A DNA stretch of 64,000 bases, taken from positions 2,977,501-3,041,500 of the forward strand of contig BSDZ01000019.1 in NCBI GenBank assembly GCA_030268105.1, read 5' to 3'. Shown piece after piece: positions 28,663-40,341 of this stretch (within the stretch, counting starts at the first letter, position 1; the number at the start of each line of letters is the position of its first letter). This DNA is from Volvox africanus (lineage: Eukaryota > Chlorophyta > Chlorophyceae > Chlamydomonadales > Volvocaceae). Under the pieces are notes generated by a model. That model had not been told where the DNA came from. It saw nothing but the letters and a program-made list of their open reading frames with translations, and made no database searches. Made by a program: the position numbers and the translations under genes.

Positions 28663-31626
28663 CTAGACTACACCCATGGAGGCACGGCACCACTTGAACT
28701 TGGCGTCACCCAAGGCCTTCGTCATCACATCAGCCACCATCTTCTCCGTAGGGCAGTACCTAAGCTCAACCTCCCCACTTGCGACCCGCTCTCTGACTAG
28801 ATGATGCATCACATCAATATGCTTGGACCGCTGGGACGTCATAGGGTTGTTGCTGATATTCATCGCCCCCTGGGAATCCACCTTAATAATCGAGGGGGAG
28901 GTGCCGATCTTCAGATCGTCAGACAGCTTTGACAGCCAAAGGGCTTCTCTCACCGCACTGGAAAGAGCTTGATACTCTGCCTCCACTGATGATGCTGCCA
29001 CGGTACGCTGCAGCTGGCTGCTCCAACTTATCGCAGTACCGTTCACTCGGAAAACATACCCAGTTGTTGACCTGCGGGTAACTGTGTCTCCTGCCCAATC
29101 CGAATCACTGTAGCCATCCAGCTGCAGCCCTTGTCCGCCAGGAAACCGAAGACCCATCTCCCGAGTACCCGCCAGGTACCGCAGCACTCCCTTTGCCGCA
29201 CTCATTGCAGCGCGGGTAGGCTTAGCCATGGACCGGGAAAGCACACTCAGGGCATAGGCCAGGTCGGGACGTGTGCTCACTGCAAGGTAGTTGAGTTCTC
29301 CCACCAGAGCTCGGTAAGGCGTTGGGTCCTCCAGCAGTTTGCCTTCATCATCAGTCACTGGGGCAGCCCTTGTACCCATTGCCAGGGGAGTTGCCCGATC
29401 TTTGGCATCCAGCATGTTGTGCCGCTCCAGAATCTGCTCAATATAACGAGATTGACTCAACACAATATCGCCATCCTTCTCTCGACGAATATCCATGCCC
29501 AAAAACACTCGTGCCTCCCCTAGGTCCCGAATCTTGAAGCACTGACCAATCGCCTCTTTCACCTTCCGCACCAATTCTAAATCATCTGAGGCCACACACG
29601 TATCATCCACATGAACCAATGCAACCACCACTCCCCTTTCATCAACCTTCAGAAACATAGCCGGATCTGATTTAGACGGGAACAGCCCAATCTCGGCAAA
29701 CTTCTCACACAACTTATCATACCAGCACCGTGGGGCCTGCTTTAGACCATAGATGGACTTATGCAGGTGACAGGCCAGGCCTGGAGTTTCCGACTCGTAC
29801 CCCGGTGGCTGCTCCATCCAAAGATCCTCCTTTAGTTCTCCATTCAAGAACGCAGTCGTCACATCTAGCTGGTGAATGGGCATTTTTCTAGCCGCTGCAA
29901 CCGCTAAAAGGACTCGAAAAGATGAGCTACGGGACGTAGGCGCAAAGAGCTCACCATAATCCACCCCCTCGCGCTGTACAAACCCTTTTGCGACCAAGCG
30001 CGCTTTAAACCGCTCAACACTACCATCTGGATTGTGTTTCACCTTATACACCCAGCGACATGGAATAAGCTTCGTGCCTGGCGGGGGTGTTTCTAAGGTC
30101 CAGGTTCCATTTGCCAACTGAGAGTTAATTTCGTCATCCATAGCCCTTTTCCACTCGCTGGCCTGCGCCCCAGACACCGCTTCAGCATAAATGTTGGGCT
30201 CAGACACTTTGGTGGCGGCAGCCACATGGACCCGGCCGGCAACAGACCTAGGGTCCTCACTGCGCCACCACTCGGACGGCCGTTTTCGATCACGGACAGG
30301 GTACCTAGACTCAAAATTGTTACTCGCACCGGCAGCACCCACAGAGGGGCCAGCACCGGACGAACTCCCCGAGGGACCTGCGCCGGAAGCATCACCACCC
30401 CCTGTTGGTCCACCGCTGTTATCCCCTGAACCTCCTGCACCAGTAGAGGATCCGCCACCTTGGGTGTGAGGGGCCGGTTCCCACTCATCATTATCATCAT
30501 CATCATCACTATCACTATCAGAATCAGGCGTACTGTCTACGGGGTTGCGCCACCTTACGGACTTCTTTGCACGACTAGCTTGCTGTGCTTTCTCACCGAC
30601 ATTCCGCTCATCAAAGGTGACATCAGAGTGCACCGACACTACATTGTCTGAAAAAAGGATACGGTACTGGCCTGCATCGCCGTACCCAACCAGAACACCC
30701 TTGCGACTTACCGGATCTAATTTATTGCGCTTCTCCTTGGGGATATGGACATATGCCGTACATCCAAACACACGCAGATGACTCACATCAGGATGTTCCC
30801 CTGAGAAAGCTTCATACGGGGTGCAGGGCCGACCGGACACAGGTGAAATATTCCGAAGGTAATTCGCCGTAGAGACAGCCTCAGCCCACATGCATTGGGG
30901 AAGTTGAGACTCAGCCAATAGAGCACGCATCTTCTCTAACAGAGTCCTATTCAAGCGCTCAGCAGCTCCATTCTGCTCGGGGGCATACCCCACCGTAGGC
31001 CCATGCCGAATCCCTTTCGTACGGAAAAACTCCTGCAGGGGACTGTTAATGAACTCACCCCCTTGATCAGACCGTACCTCCTTGACCCGAAAACCACTGT
31101 ACGTCTCCAGCTGATTCACCATAGTCATCACCTTGTCCTTCACCGCTTCCTTGGTAGGTGTAAAGGCTACAGCCGAAAAACCAGTATAGTCATCCAACAA
31201 GACAGTTAGGTAGAGGGAACCCGTTGGTGTTCGCTCAGGCATCGGACCACAAACATCAAGATGAATAAGAGCTAGTGGTTGATCCACCTTATGCCCAGTT
31301 GATGGGAAGGGCCCTCGGCGCTGCCGTGACATCACACATGGCTCGCACACACCCGCATCTCCGGCTCCCTTCACCTGCTCCTTTGCAAAACGCACCCCTG
31401 ACACCATGCCTTCACCCACCAACCTCTCAAGATTACCTAGGCCAAGGTGTCCATACCGGCGGTGCCACAAGTCCATTGATTCAGATGCAGACTTCCCATG
31501 AGCCACTCCACCAAAAGGCTGGGTGTATCTCAACCTGGAAGCAGACCTGGGAATCGAAAAACATGATAGGGCATACAGGTCGCCCAAGCGCTGGCCCGTC
31601 AGAATCTTCTCACCACCCTTGCGCAT
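28663..31626 (-). pseudogene. Copia 1 pol, 5'-deleted, copy D
   Basis: A 987-codon open frame with the same deletion and the same markers (EPNIYAEAV, ALGDAKFKW) as copy C. Integrase, RT and RNase H motifs are intact; Gag and protease are missing. Confidence 0.88.
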
Positions 31627-31680
31627 AGTGACTTGGCCATCCTCAAAGCAAACTGACCCACCCTGCTTATCCAGGGCACC

Positions 31681-31937
31681 GTTGAAGTCAGCAAAGCGCC
31701 CGGCCCCTCGTGGGCCGTATTACTTGCTCTGACATTCTTTCGTATATGAGTGTTGCTCACATTCCAACACCCCCCCGTGAGCGACACTCCGTCGCTCCGA
31801 CACTCCGACACTCCGTCGAGCTTCACGGTCTCCCGATAGCTGCCTCGTCCCGGCCTCCCTGCCTGGTCAACAGCCAGCGGGATTTTGAACCGGCGACCTC
31901 TCGGCCAGCCGCGCACGTGCGCTCGGGGCTCATAACC
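31681..31937 (-). mobile_element. TRIM-like miniature LTR element within copy D
   Basis: Duplicate of 28045-28301, with its LTR at 31681-31769 and PBS at 31925-31937. Confidence 0.78.
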
Positions 31938-32264
31938 TGTTAAGGAGATCAAGGAAGTATAAAGCTGCTATGAAGTATTACAGAGGTCAGAGGAGGTAAG
32001 ATGTATAAGACACTAGACGATTGCTAGCTGTTGGGTGACTATTGCAGAGTTTATGCACCCTTAAATACTATTATTGCCTGCTGTTAGCTATTCCAAGAGT
32101 TCCGCCCGGTTGTCCTCTCGGATGGCTCCACTTAACTCTAGGACAGTTCCAAGCTCCTTCTCTAGGACAGCTCCGAGCTCCTTCTCTAGGACAGTTCCAA
32201 GGTTGTGGCAACCAATGTTTGCACCGTCCAAGACTTAACACGCCCCCTCGGTGCAAACCCCACT
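31938..32264 (-). repeat. Outermost copia LTR of the array with a 24-bp element stub
   Basis: The 303-bp LTR 31938-32240 lacks the 36-bp remnant. It is followed by 24 bp of a further copia 3' end (polypurine tract and GTGCAAACCCCACT), which breaks off into macrosatellite. No target-site duplication matches the left edge at 15213. Instead about 80 bp of satellite occur at both edges, which points to a rearranged right border. Confidence 0.8.
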
Positions 32265-32760
32265 TATGACATATGCATCAATATAATTTGGCAATAGGGG
32301 GGCTGCGACCTCAGGATCTTTCACAAGAGACTGCGCGGTGGTAACAACCAATTGCACCCAAGGCCTAGCAAGCAATTCATGGATGCCTTCCCTTATCACT
32401 TGATAAGCTACTCGTACATCCTTCAAGCTTGGGTTCTTTATTTCGGCGGATGAACGCCGCTAACGAAATTAACCACAGGCTCCGCACAGTTCCGCCCTCC
32501 TCTGGTGTGACATCTTAGTACGACAGACAAGGTACCTTAGGCGATAGGTTCCCTTTTGCACAATGGCCAATAGTGCTGGATTCCATATCGATGCGCCGGC
32601 GGTACTGTCGTTATGTCGCGGCACCCAATGTCCATGTAGTGCTGTCTCCGGGAGACCTTGTTGCACTCATTGGGCCCTAACACACAGAGGGTCCTTCGTC
32701 GACTAAGGGTGATCCTGCCCACGATGGGATGGGATGCTTATCCTCATCAACGAGGATAAC
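32265..32760 (-). pseudogene. Fossil chromovirus pol fragment, U2
   Basis: Degenerate protease-to-RT linker region. The RT part present in other units is lost at the array junction. Confidence 0.7.
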
Positions 32761-34078
32761 CTGAACACTTAGACGACTATGGGATCAACCCCATCATGCT
32801 TATCACTTATTTGAGATAAGGTCGTCAGTAACACCGGTAATACTTAGGTGTCCCAAAATTTCAGTCAACAAAATCGATTTTGTTGCCATCCAAAAGAGTC
32901 AAACGTGGCGTACATCCGCATCATACCTACAATCCATGCTAGTCAGCAGAAAAGGATCCGTTAGAAGCACATAAATATTAATCATCGAGTATATTAACAC
33001 TATAACAAGAGATTCGTGCGTTAGGCTTGCGTTAGGCTGCGTTAGGGCGCGTATGTGTGCGTAAGGCTGCGTTTTGTGCGTTAGAGATTGCGTTAGCCTA
33101 ACGCGAGCCTAACACAAAGAAATAGAAAACTTGACAGAACGACTGTTATAGTGCGTCGTTTCAAGTTTGTTTAAATGAAAACAATATTTATAATGAGTAT
33201 AAAAGTTCCCTGCAATTTTTATTACGTTTCGTGGTGCTCGAAAATCGGGGGCTTGCGTATGTTCTAACGCGAGCTGTACGCAAACCTAACGCACGCGTTA
33301 ACTTTACGCAAACAGCTTGCGTATATCTTGCGTACAGTGCGTTACCATACGCACGTAACGCACTGTAACGCAGTTTACGCAAAGTTTATGTAGATAGCGC
33401 ATAATAATGTTCGGAGCACGGGTTTGCCGGATTTATTTAGTTTGCTTACTTGCTCTTATTGTGCAGTAGCATTGGAGACTTTGTGCATAAAATATCTTCA
33501 AAGTTAATTTCAATTTAGGATAGTGCTATGAATACTAGTCGTTGTACAAGAGATTGCTCTGGTGAACGCTTGTTAAAATTGCTAAATCGCTACCATTATA
33601 TGGATTTAGAACCTGTACATGTGGCTTACTTTGTAACATAAAACTCTTAAGTGCCACACATGTCTGTTCATGGCTACTTTCTAGTTATGGAAGGGTTTCT
33701 AATTATTGAGCAGCAAGCTGCCGGAGTTAGCAAGCGTGGGTAAGGATCGCAGAAAGTTGGCAACAGCAAACCTTACACAGTAGCCAGGCAACTATGTTTC
33801 CAGATGGAGACCCAAACAAAGTCACCAAGAGCCACAGTTACACATCAAGCAGGCCCCCCAAATTATATAGCCTTTTCCGGCAAGCACCATAGCAGCTTTG
33901 CGTAGGTGTGAAGATTGACCATGAAAATTGACCATGAAAATTGACCATGAAAATTGACCATGTGTGAGACATACTCTATGATCCCAAGGCTTCCCAAATC
34001 CAGACATATTGCAAGGCAGATTAGTTCAATTGCTGCACGGGAATGAATACTTCAACGGATTCACGCCACAATTTTCAG

Positions 34079-35070
34079 CACGGATATTATTTTGTCATCG
34101 CATAAAAAACGTCATGCACATTTTAAGGGGAAGGCTTGGAACCAGGCTCAGAAGAAACTAACTATCCATATATCCCTAAAACAGCCATCTGTTCAATTGG
34201 TATCCCCTGAAGTAAGCAGAATCAGTATACGAAAGGATCATGATCGTGGTGGGCCATCAAAGCGGAACAGGTCATATGAGCAGGCCGCCATCAACAAAGC
34301 CGTCCGCGACAACGTGCCGTACAACCTCGACAGCAGCCTGAAGAATCCACGGGTCCTCATTGCGAAGGATATTCAACGTGTGCCGCATCTGCAGCCCGTT
34401 TGGGATAAGTGCTTTGCTGCTGGCTTTGCACAAGTGGCTGACTTACAGCCAAGAGTTACGGTCGACTGCTTCAAGAAGAAATGGCAAAAGTAAGTACATG
34501 TTTATTTTCCTACTGTTATGCTTCTAGTGATTATCTTGTTTGTGGTCATCATACATGCCATCCATATCATTAGCTTACTTTCAGTGGGGACAGACAACAA
34601 TAGAATGAAGCATGCACAGTATAAAAAGTAAGCACTTTTATTCAGTGCATCCCATGTACTTTGTAGATACGCAACGAATTACAATGCCCAACATGCAAGG
34701 TACGAAAAGGTGAAGGCCACCCAAAAGGAGGAACTTGCCTGCAAGCCAGGTTTGTGAGCTCGTACTGCTACTTGTCATCCATTAACTTTTTACAACATAT
34801 TTTGATCAGGTTGTTTGATAAAAAAATCCTTTCTATGTATTTTGAAAAAGGGAATATGGGGTAAACGCGGGCCAAAGATTTGTTTTACGACAAAGGACAT
34901 GCCATGCCACTTACGCTATGTACGGGATTACGAAAACTTTCGAAAATGATGTGTATCATGGCATCTGGCGTTGATGTTCGTCTTCACATTATTTTTATGT
35001 AGATGAGTTTGAGAAGAAGCCATGAAAGAAGCTGTGGAACAAGGAGTCTTGGGCAGCCTGGAGGAGCTTC
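34079..35070 (+). pseudogene. Satellite gene copy U2, first exons
   Basis: Same exon series as U1. The large exon ends before GTAAGTAC near 34490. The conserved in-frame TGA lies in the next-to-last long exon, about 35023. The copy is split inside that exon by copia E; the remainder lies at 47425-47842. Confidence 0.6.
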
Positions 35071-35417
35071 TGTTAAGTCTTGGACGGTGCAAACATTGGT
35101 TGCCACAACCTTGGAACTGTCCTAGAGAAGGAGCTCGGAGCTGTCCTAGAGAAGGAGCTTGGAACTGTCCTAGAGTTAAGTGGAGCCATCCTAGAGGACA
35201 ACCGGGCGGAACTCTTGGAATAGCTAACAGCAGGCAATACTGGTATTTAAGGGTGCATAAACTCTGCAATAGTCACCCAACAGCTAGCAATCGTCTAGTG
35301 TCTTATACATCTGACCTCCTCTGACCTCTGTAATACCTCATAGCAGCTTTATACTTCCTTTATCTCCTTAACAGGTTATGAGCCCCGCCTGGGCGCTCTG
35401 AGAGAACCAAGAACAAC

Positions 35418-37814
35418 ATGGGCAAGGACAAGTTGGCTGAACCCCTCGATCTCAACAACTACTCTACATGGGCCTATCGGTTTGAGAACTTGTGTGCTGA
35501 GCATAACTTGAACAGGGCGCTGTTGACTGAGCCGGTTACAGATGAAGAGGTCGCTGCATCGGAGCGAGTGAAGACTCTGCTGGTGAAGAATGTGAAGGAC
35601 TGCCATCTGCCGGTCATCAAGGCATCGCCGAACGCCAAAATGGCGTGGGATGGCCTTGCTGCGATTTTTGCCGCCAACAACCATGCCCGCAGATCTCAGC
35701 TGCGTCAGGAGTATACTAAGCTGGCGATGAAGAAGGGAGAGGCCCTGCCGGTGTACCTTGCAAGAGTGCGGGAGCTACACACAGATCTGCTGAAGGTGGG
35801 CCAGGCCACCAGTGAACAAGACATGACGTATGCAATGCTGACGGGTCTACCTCAGAAGTATGAGGTGATAGTGTCGATTTTGACGACACAGTCTGGTGAG
35901 CTTACGCTGTCTAGTGCAACCGCACAACTGCTGGCGTTCGAAGCTAGGGTAGGGAGCATGCATGAGGCCTCTACCAGCTCGTCTGCTTTTGTCAGTGCGG
36001 GTAGGGGAAGCTCAGCCACAGGAAGTGCGCCCCGACGTGGAGGAAGCCACGTCCGCGGCGGATCAAGGGAGCCACTGCAGTGCTGGAACTGTGGAAAGCC
36101 CGGGCATCTGGAGAGGGGGTGCACTGCCCCCAGGATGGCTCAGAGGTCTGGCTCATGGAGCTCGGCGCCTAGAGGACCCGGTTATGGGTCAGGCGGCCTG
36201 GAGCGCACAAGAATGGGCGGCCATGGAGAGGCCGCGGGCGGGCCCAGCTTGGGGAGCGACCGCCGAGGTTATGGCCGGCACGACCATGTGGACGGTGCCG
36301 GCGACAGGGGCAATGCTAGCCCGAGGAACTTTGCCTTTGTGGCATCTGGGTCTGACCGCCTGAAAGGTTGGTACCTGGATTCTGGTGCATCTCATCATCT
36401 GACATATGATGCAGATCAGATAGTGGACGTCCGCGAGCTGGCGGAGTCAGAAAAGTTTGAGATCCTGAGTGTGAACGGGGGGAGCATCAGGCCCACAGCG
36501 GTAGGGACTCTGAGGCTTATCCCCGGGGTCAATATGCATGCACGGGTGACGGTGGAAGAGGTGTATCTTGTTCCTGACAGCTTTGCAAATGTGCTGTCAG
36601 TTGCTGCCCTGGATAAGCAGGGTGGGTCAGTTTGCTTTGAGGATGGCCAAGTCACTATGCGCAAGGGTGGTGAGAAGATTCTGACGGGCCAGCGCTTGGG
36701 CGACCTGTATGCCCTATCATGTTTTTCGATTCCCAGGTCTGCTTCCAGGTTGAGATACACCCAGCCTTTTGGTGGAGTGGCTCATGGGAAGTCTGCATCT
36801 GAATCAATGGACTTGTGGCACCGCCGGTATGGACACCTTGGCCTAGGTAATCTTGAGAGGTTGGTGGGTGAAGGCATGGTGTCAGGGGTGCGTTTTGCAA
36901 AGGAGCAGGTGAAGGGAGCCGGAGATGCGGGTGTGTGCGAGCCATGTGTGATGTCACGGCAGTGCCGAGGGCCCTTCCCATCAACTGGGCATAAGGTGGA
37001 TCAACCACTAGCTCTTATTCATCTTGATGTTTGTGGTCCGATGCCTGAGCGAACACCAACGGGTTCCCTCTACCTAACTGTCTTGTTGGATGACTATACT
37101 GGTTTTTCGGCTGTAGCCTTTACACCTACCAAGGAAGCAGTGAAGGACAAGGTGATGACTATGGTGAATCAGCTGGAGACGTACAGTGGTTTTCGGGTCA
37201 AGGAGGTACGGTCTGATCAAGGGGGTGAGTTCATTAACAGTCCCCTGCAGGAGTTTTTCCGTACGAAAGGGATTCGGCATGGGCCTACGGTGGGGTATGC
37301 CCCCGAGCAGAATGGAGCTGCTGAGCGCTTGAATAGGACTCTGTTAGAGAAGATGCGTGCTCTATTGGCTGAGTCTCAACTTCCCCAATGCATGTGGGCT
37401 GAGGCTGTCTCTACGGCGAATTACCTTCGGAATATTTCACCTGTGTCCGGTCGGCCCTGCACCCCGTATGAAGCTTTCTCAGGGGAACATCCTGATGTGA
37501 GTCATCTGCGTGTGTTTGGATGTACGGCATGTGTCCATATCCCCAAGGAGAAGCGCAATAAATTAGATCCGGTAAGTCGCAAGGGTGTTCTGGTTGGGTA
37601 CGGCGATGCAGGCCAGTACCGTATCCTTTTTTCAGACAATGTAGTGTCGGTGCACTCTGATGTCACCTTTGATGAGCGGAATGTCGGTGAGAAAGCACAG
37701 CAAGCTAGTCGTGCAAAGAAGTCCGTAAGGTGGCGCAACCCCGTAGACAGTACGCCTGATTCTGATAGTGATAGTGATGATGATGATGATAATGATGAGT
37801 GGGAACCGGCCCCT
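35418..37814 (+). pseudogene. Copia 1 Gag-Pol, copy E, N-terminal part
   Basis: Gag, CCHC knuckle, DSGAS protease and complete D-D-35-E integrase, up to DNDEWEPAP in the acidic linker, where the chromovirus LTR interrupts. The open frame runs about 31 codons into the LTR. It could still make Gag, protease and integrase. It has a C in place of R in MSRQCRGPF. Confidence 0.9.
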
Positions 37815-38638
37815 TGTTGTGCTACGGTTCATTTCCCGTCGACGCGTAGGTCGACGCGATCCTATGAGTCGAAGTGCTTTTGTGATGAACGCATTACATA
37901 TGAATGAATCTGCATGATATAAATGTATTCGCATACATTTATATATGCATCTGGCATGTTGTCATGATCCATCGCGACATCGCACCATGGCAAATCCGCC
38001 TAGCATGCATGAATGACCTAATCATTGAAGTGCGCATTATGCTCGTGCTACGAAACGATAAATAATATTATCTGATATAATATTACTTCATTAAAGCACA
38101 CGTTGAGAGCGCCGCACTCGTCGCGATGCATGCCCTGCAACCGGATATCGTTATCCGGACCCTTGCATCATGCGAATGCCGGAAAGGCTTATACGTTGTT
38201 ATGCGTAGACATCGCCTAGACGCAGTAGGGTTGTCACATCTAGGATCGGCCTCCTAATGTGAATCGTACGGCATTGCGATGCTGCGAGTATAACAGATGC
38301 GAGGACGGCTAAGCTAGACAAGATATCCGATACCGGAGAACACTCGTGTGTTCTAAATTACTATTTCTATACACTATTCTACTTAGCCCGAGCTAAGCCT
38401 TAACTTCGCTAATCACCGCCGCGTGATGATTGCTTGCTTCCGGCGCTGACGGCGATTTCGTCCATTGCATCATTCCGACCTGTAAGACCGTAAGTTATAT
38501 CTCTCTTCGTCTTGAAGTCTTCCGCTGTCTCTGTTTGCTCTCGCTTGCCTTGCTGTACTTGCAAGTGCTCGCGCATCGGTGTCAATAGTCTCCAGACGTG
38601 CAGATACTCATGAGCAAACGCGAACGAGAGGTACAACA
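37815..38638 (+). repeat. Chromovirus 5' LTR (824 bp)
   Basis: Starts TGTTGTGC and ends GTACAACA. Essentially identical to 44463-45286. Contains AT-rich TATATTATATC-like palindromes near 38065-38085. Confidence 0.95.
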
Positions 38639-38705
38639 ATTTGGTATCGAGACAGGTTCGTTGCCTAACTGTCTCTCTTTGTCTAATCGGAAGTAGGTTC
38701 TTTCT

Positions 38706-39105
38706 ATGGCGAGTTCCAGCGACGAACCACGAGGACCGCTAGATACTTTTGCCGAAGACTTAGGCCGCGCCGTTTTGGACGCCGCCGCTTCCGGTTTGTA
38801 ATTGTTTAATTGCTTTTGCTTAGATTGCTGCACTTGTTGTGTAAGTGTACGCTCTGAGTCGCAGGTAATCTCAGTGCACCGGCATTGCTTGCCGCGGCGA
38901 CTGAGACCGTCGTTCGTCCGGACCAGTTGGCGACTCTCATTGCCCAAACTACGGAGATCAGGACTCAGCTGGGCAATTACTTGCTGAGTTTGCTGAATCT
39001 TCTCAAGAGTACTGTCGGTAGGCTCACCGAATCGCTTTGTACTCTTGCCTTTTGCGATAGAAGTCGGCTTCTATTACGCAAAACTAGGGTATCGTTTCGT
39101 GCTCC
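38706..39105 (+). other. Chromovirus leader with a possible spliced Gag N terminus
   Basis: ATG at 38706 opens a 31-codon frame (MASSSDEPRGPLDTFAEDLG..). A donor GTAATT at 38798 and acceptor CTCAG ending at 38874 (77-bp intron) would join it in phase to LAAATETVVRPDQLATLIAQ.., which reads like a helical Gag N-terminal region. A second junction (possible acceptor AACTAG before 39090) would be needed to enter the main Gag frame, and it is not clear. Alternatively, this is only a leader. Confidence 0.4.
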
Positions 39106-40341
39106 ATGTCCGCGGAACACGACGATACGCCGCACACTAGCCTAGCTAGCCAACCCGATTTCGTTGTAGCTGCTAGAGCGCCGGATAGAGGTCTTGAGAC
39201 TGTTGGCGCGCGAGCCACTCAAGATCCCCTTTTCCTTCAGACCCCTGCTCACTTAATTGTGCCGCATTCAGCAGTGAATACGAATATGGACAACACTGCT
39301 GGACCAAGGGTTCTGCCATTACCTCAAGCTCGAGGGCATGATGACATCCCTGAGGTGATGAGATTGTCGATTCCCGTTCCTAGGCTCAATATTTCGCTGA
39401 CCGACAAGACACCAGGGCATAGCATAGCCGATGCAACTCGTGCGTACGTGCGTGACGCTAAAAAGTACCTCCAAGCTGTTCATGGTGGCGATAATGACGG
39501 TATCAGGTGTCTCTTCGTTGGTAACACCCTCGAGGGCGCAGCGAAGGACTGGTATCGAAATTGGACCAACGCCCGGGGCAGCTATACTTTTGACGAGTTA
39601 GTCGCCGCTTTGCTTGCACGATTCGCTACTGAGGTTCAAGCACGCGATGTGGAAGCTCGTAACGTTTTGGCAGCGGGTAGCTACCACATGCGACGGGATG
39701 AAAATGTACCTGCGTACCAGTCACGCTTCGAAGCACTTGTGACTCCCATTGCTGACCTCACCGAATCTGAGCGTGTCTTTTGGTTTAGGCGAGGCCTAAC
39801 GAAACTTTTGGCTAAATGGTGCGCCACTGACTTGGTTGGAGCGCAGATCAAGTCTTATGACGCGTTGGTCGCTTTTGCTAAGGGCGCGGAGATACGACTT
39901 CTTGCTGGCGAGGAAGAAGTCAAGTCTGCCCCTCGTGCAAATGCCGTGCAAGTGCAGGATCCGCTTGGGGAAGCTGTAGCTCTCGACCAGGACCTCGGCG
40001 CGACCCGCCCCACGCCTACTGCCGCGACGCGACGCAGCAACGGGCAACGCAAGGCGCGCGGGGGCGCTAGCTCGGGTGTCCGTGGTACAGGAGGGGCAGG
40101 TCCGAGCTCGGACCCAGCTAGGAACAGGAAGCGTGGTGGTGCGCCGTCGTCGGCAGTCGCACAGCGTTCCGACCCCAACGCGAAGCGTACTCGTACGGAC
40201 GACACATTTATGCCAAAATGGAATTGCAATCGTTCTGAATTCGAGCGTCGAAAATTGGCCAACGTTTGTCTACGGTGTGCGGAGAGCCATTCTACGAAGG
40301 ATTGCCCTCTAATGCCGCCGTTTGTACCTCAGCCGAAATAG
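39106..40341 (+). CDS. Chromovirus Gag
   Basis: A 411-codon frame. The middle matches the capsid-like retrotransposon Gag fold (AKDWYRNWTNARGSYTFDEL, RDENVPAYQSRFEALV). A basic, Ala/Gly-rich tail is followed by a zinc knuckle CLRCAESHSTKDC near residue ~395; its spacing is C-x2-C-x3-H-x4-C, one residue shorter than the usual CCHC. Gag packages element RNA into particles. It ends in TAG (40339-40341), in the same frame as pol. The ATG at 39106 is the first in this frame, but an upstream spliced start is possible. Confidence 0.85.
   Translation: MSAEHDDTPHTSLASQPDFVVAARAPDRGLETVGARATQDPLFLQTPAHLIVPHSAVNTNMDNTAGPRVLPLPQARGHDDIPEVMRLSIPVPRLNISLTDKTPGHSIADATRAYVRDAKKYLQAVHGGDNDGIRCLFVGNTLEGAAKDWYRNWTNARGSYTFDELVAALLARFATEVQARDVEARNVLAAGSYHMRRDENVPAYQSRFEALVTPIADLTESERVFWFRRGLTKLLAKWCATDLVGAQIKSYDALVAFAKGAEIRLLAGEEEVKSAPRANAVQVQDPLGEAVALDQDLGATRPTPTAATRRSNGQRKARGGASSGVRGTGGAGPSSDPARNRKRGGAPSSAVAQRSDPNAKRTRTDDTFMPKWNCNRSEFERRKLANVCLRCAESHSTKDCPLMPPFVPQPK

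Larger units (their letters stand above)
28641..31937 (-). mobile_element. Copia-TRIM chimera, copy D
   Basis: Near-identical duplicate of copy C with a period of 3636 bp, sharing both chimeric junctions. PBS at 31925-31937. Tandem duplication of C is the simplest origin. Confidence 0.88.
32265..35070 (+). repeat. Macrosatellite U2, left part
   Basis: Plus-oriented unit from the gypsy fragment to GAGGAGCTTC, where copia E is inserted. It continues at 47420. It has the four-copy minisatellite at 33911-33962 and the GCGTTA cluster at about 33016-33382. Confidence 0.9.

Noticed and set aside
37815..37907. Fusion of copia integrase to a novel C-terminal tail
   Set aside because: The tail is simply chromovirus LTR sequence read in frame after insertion.
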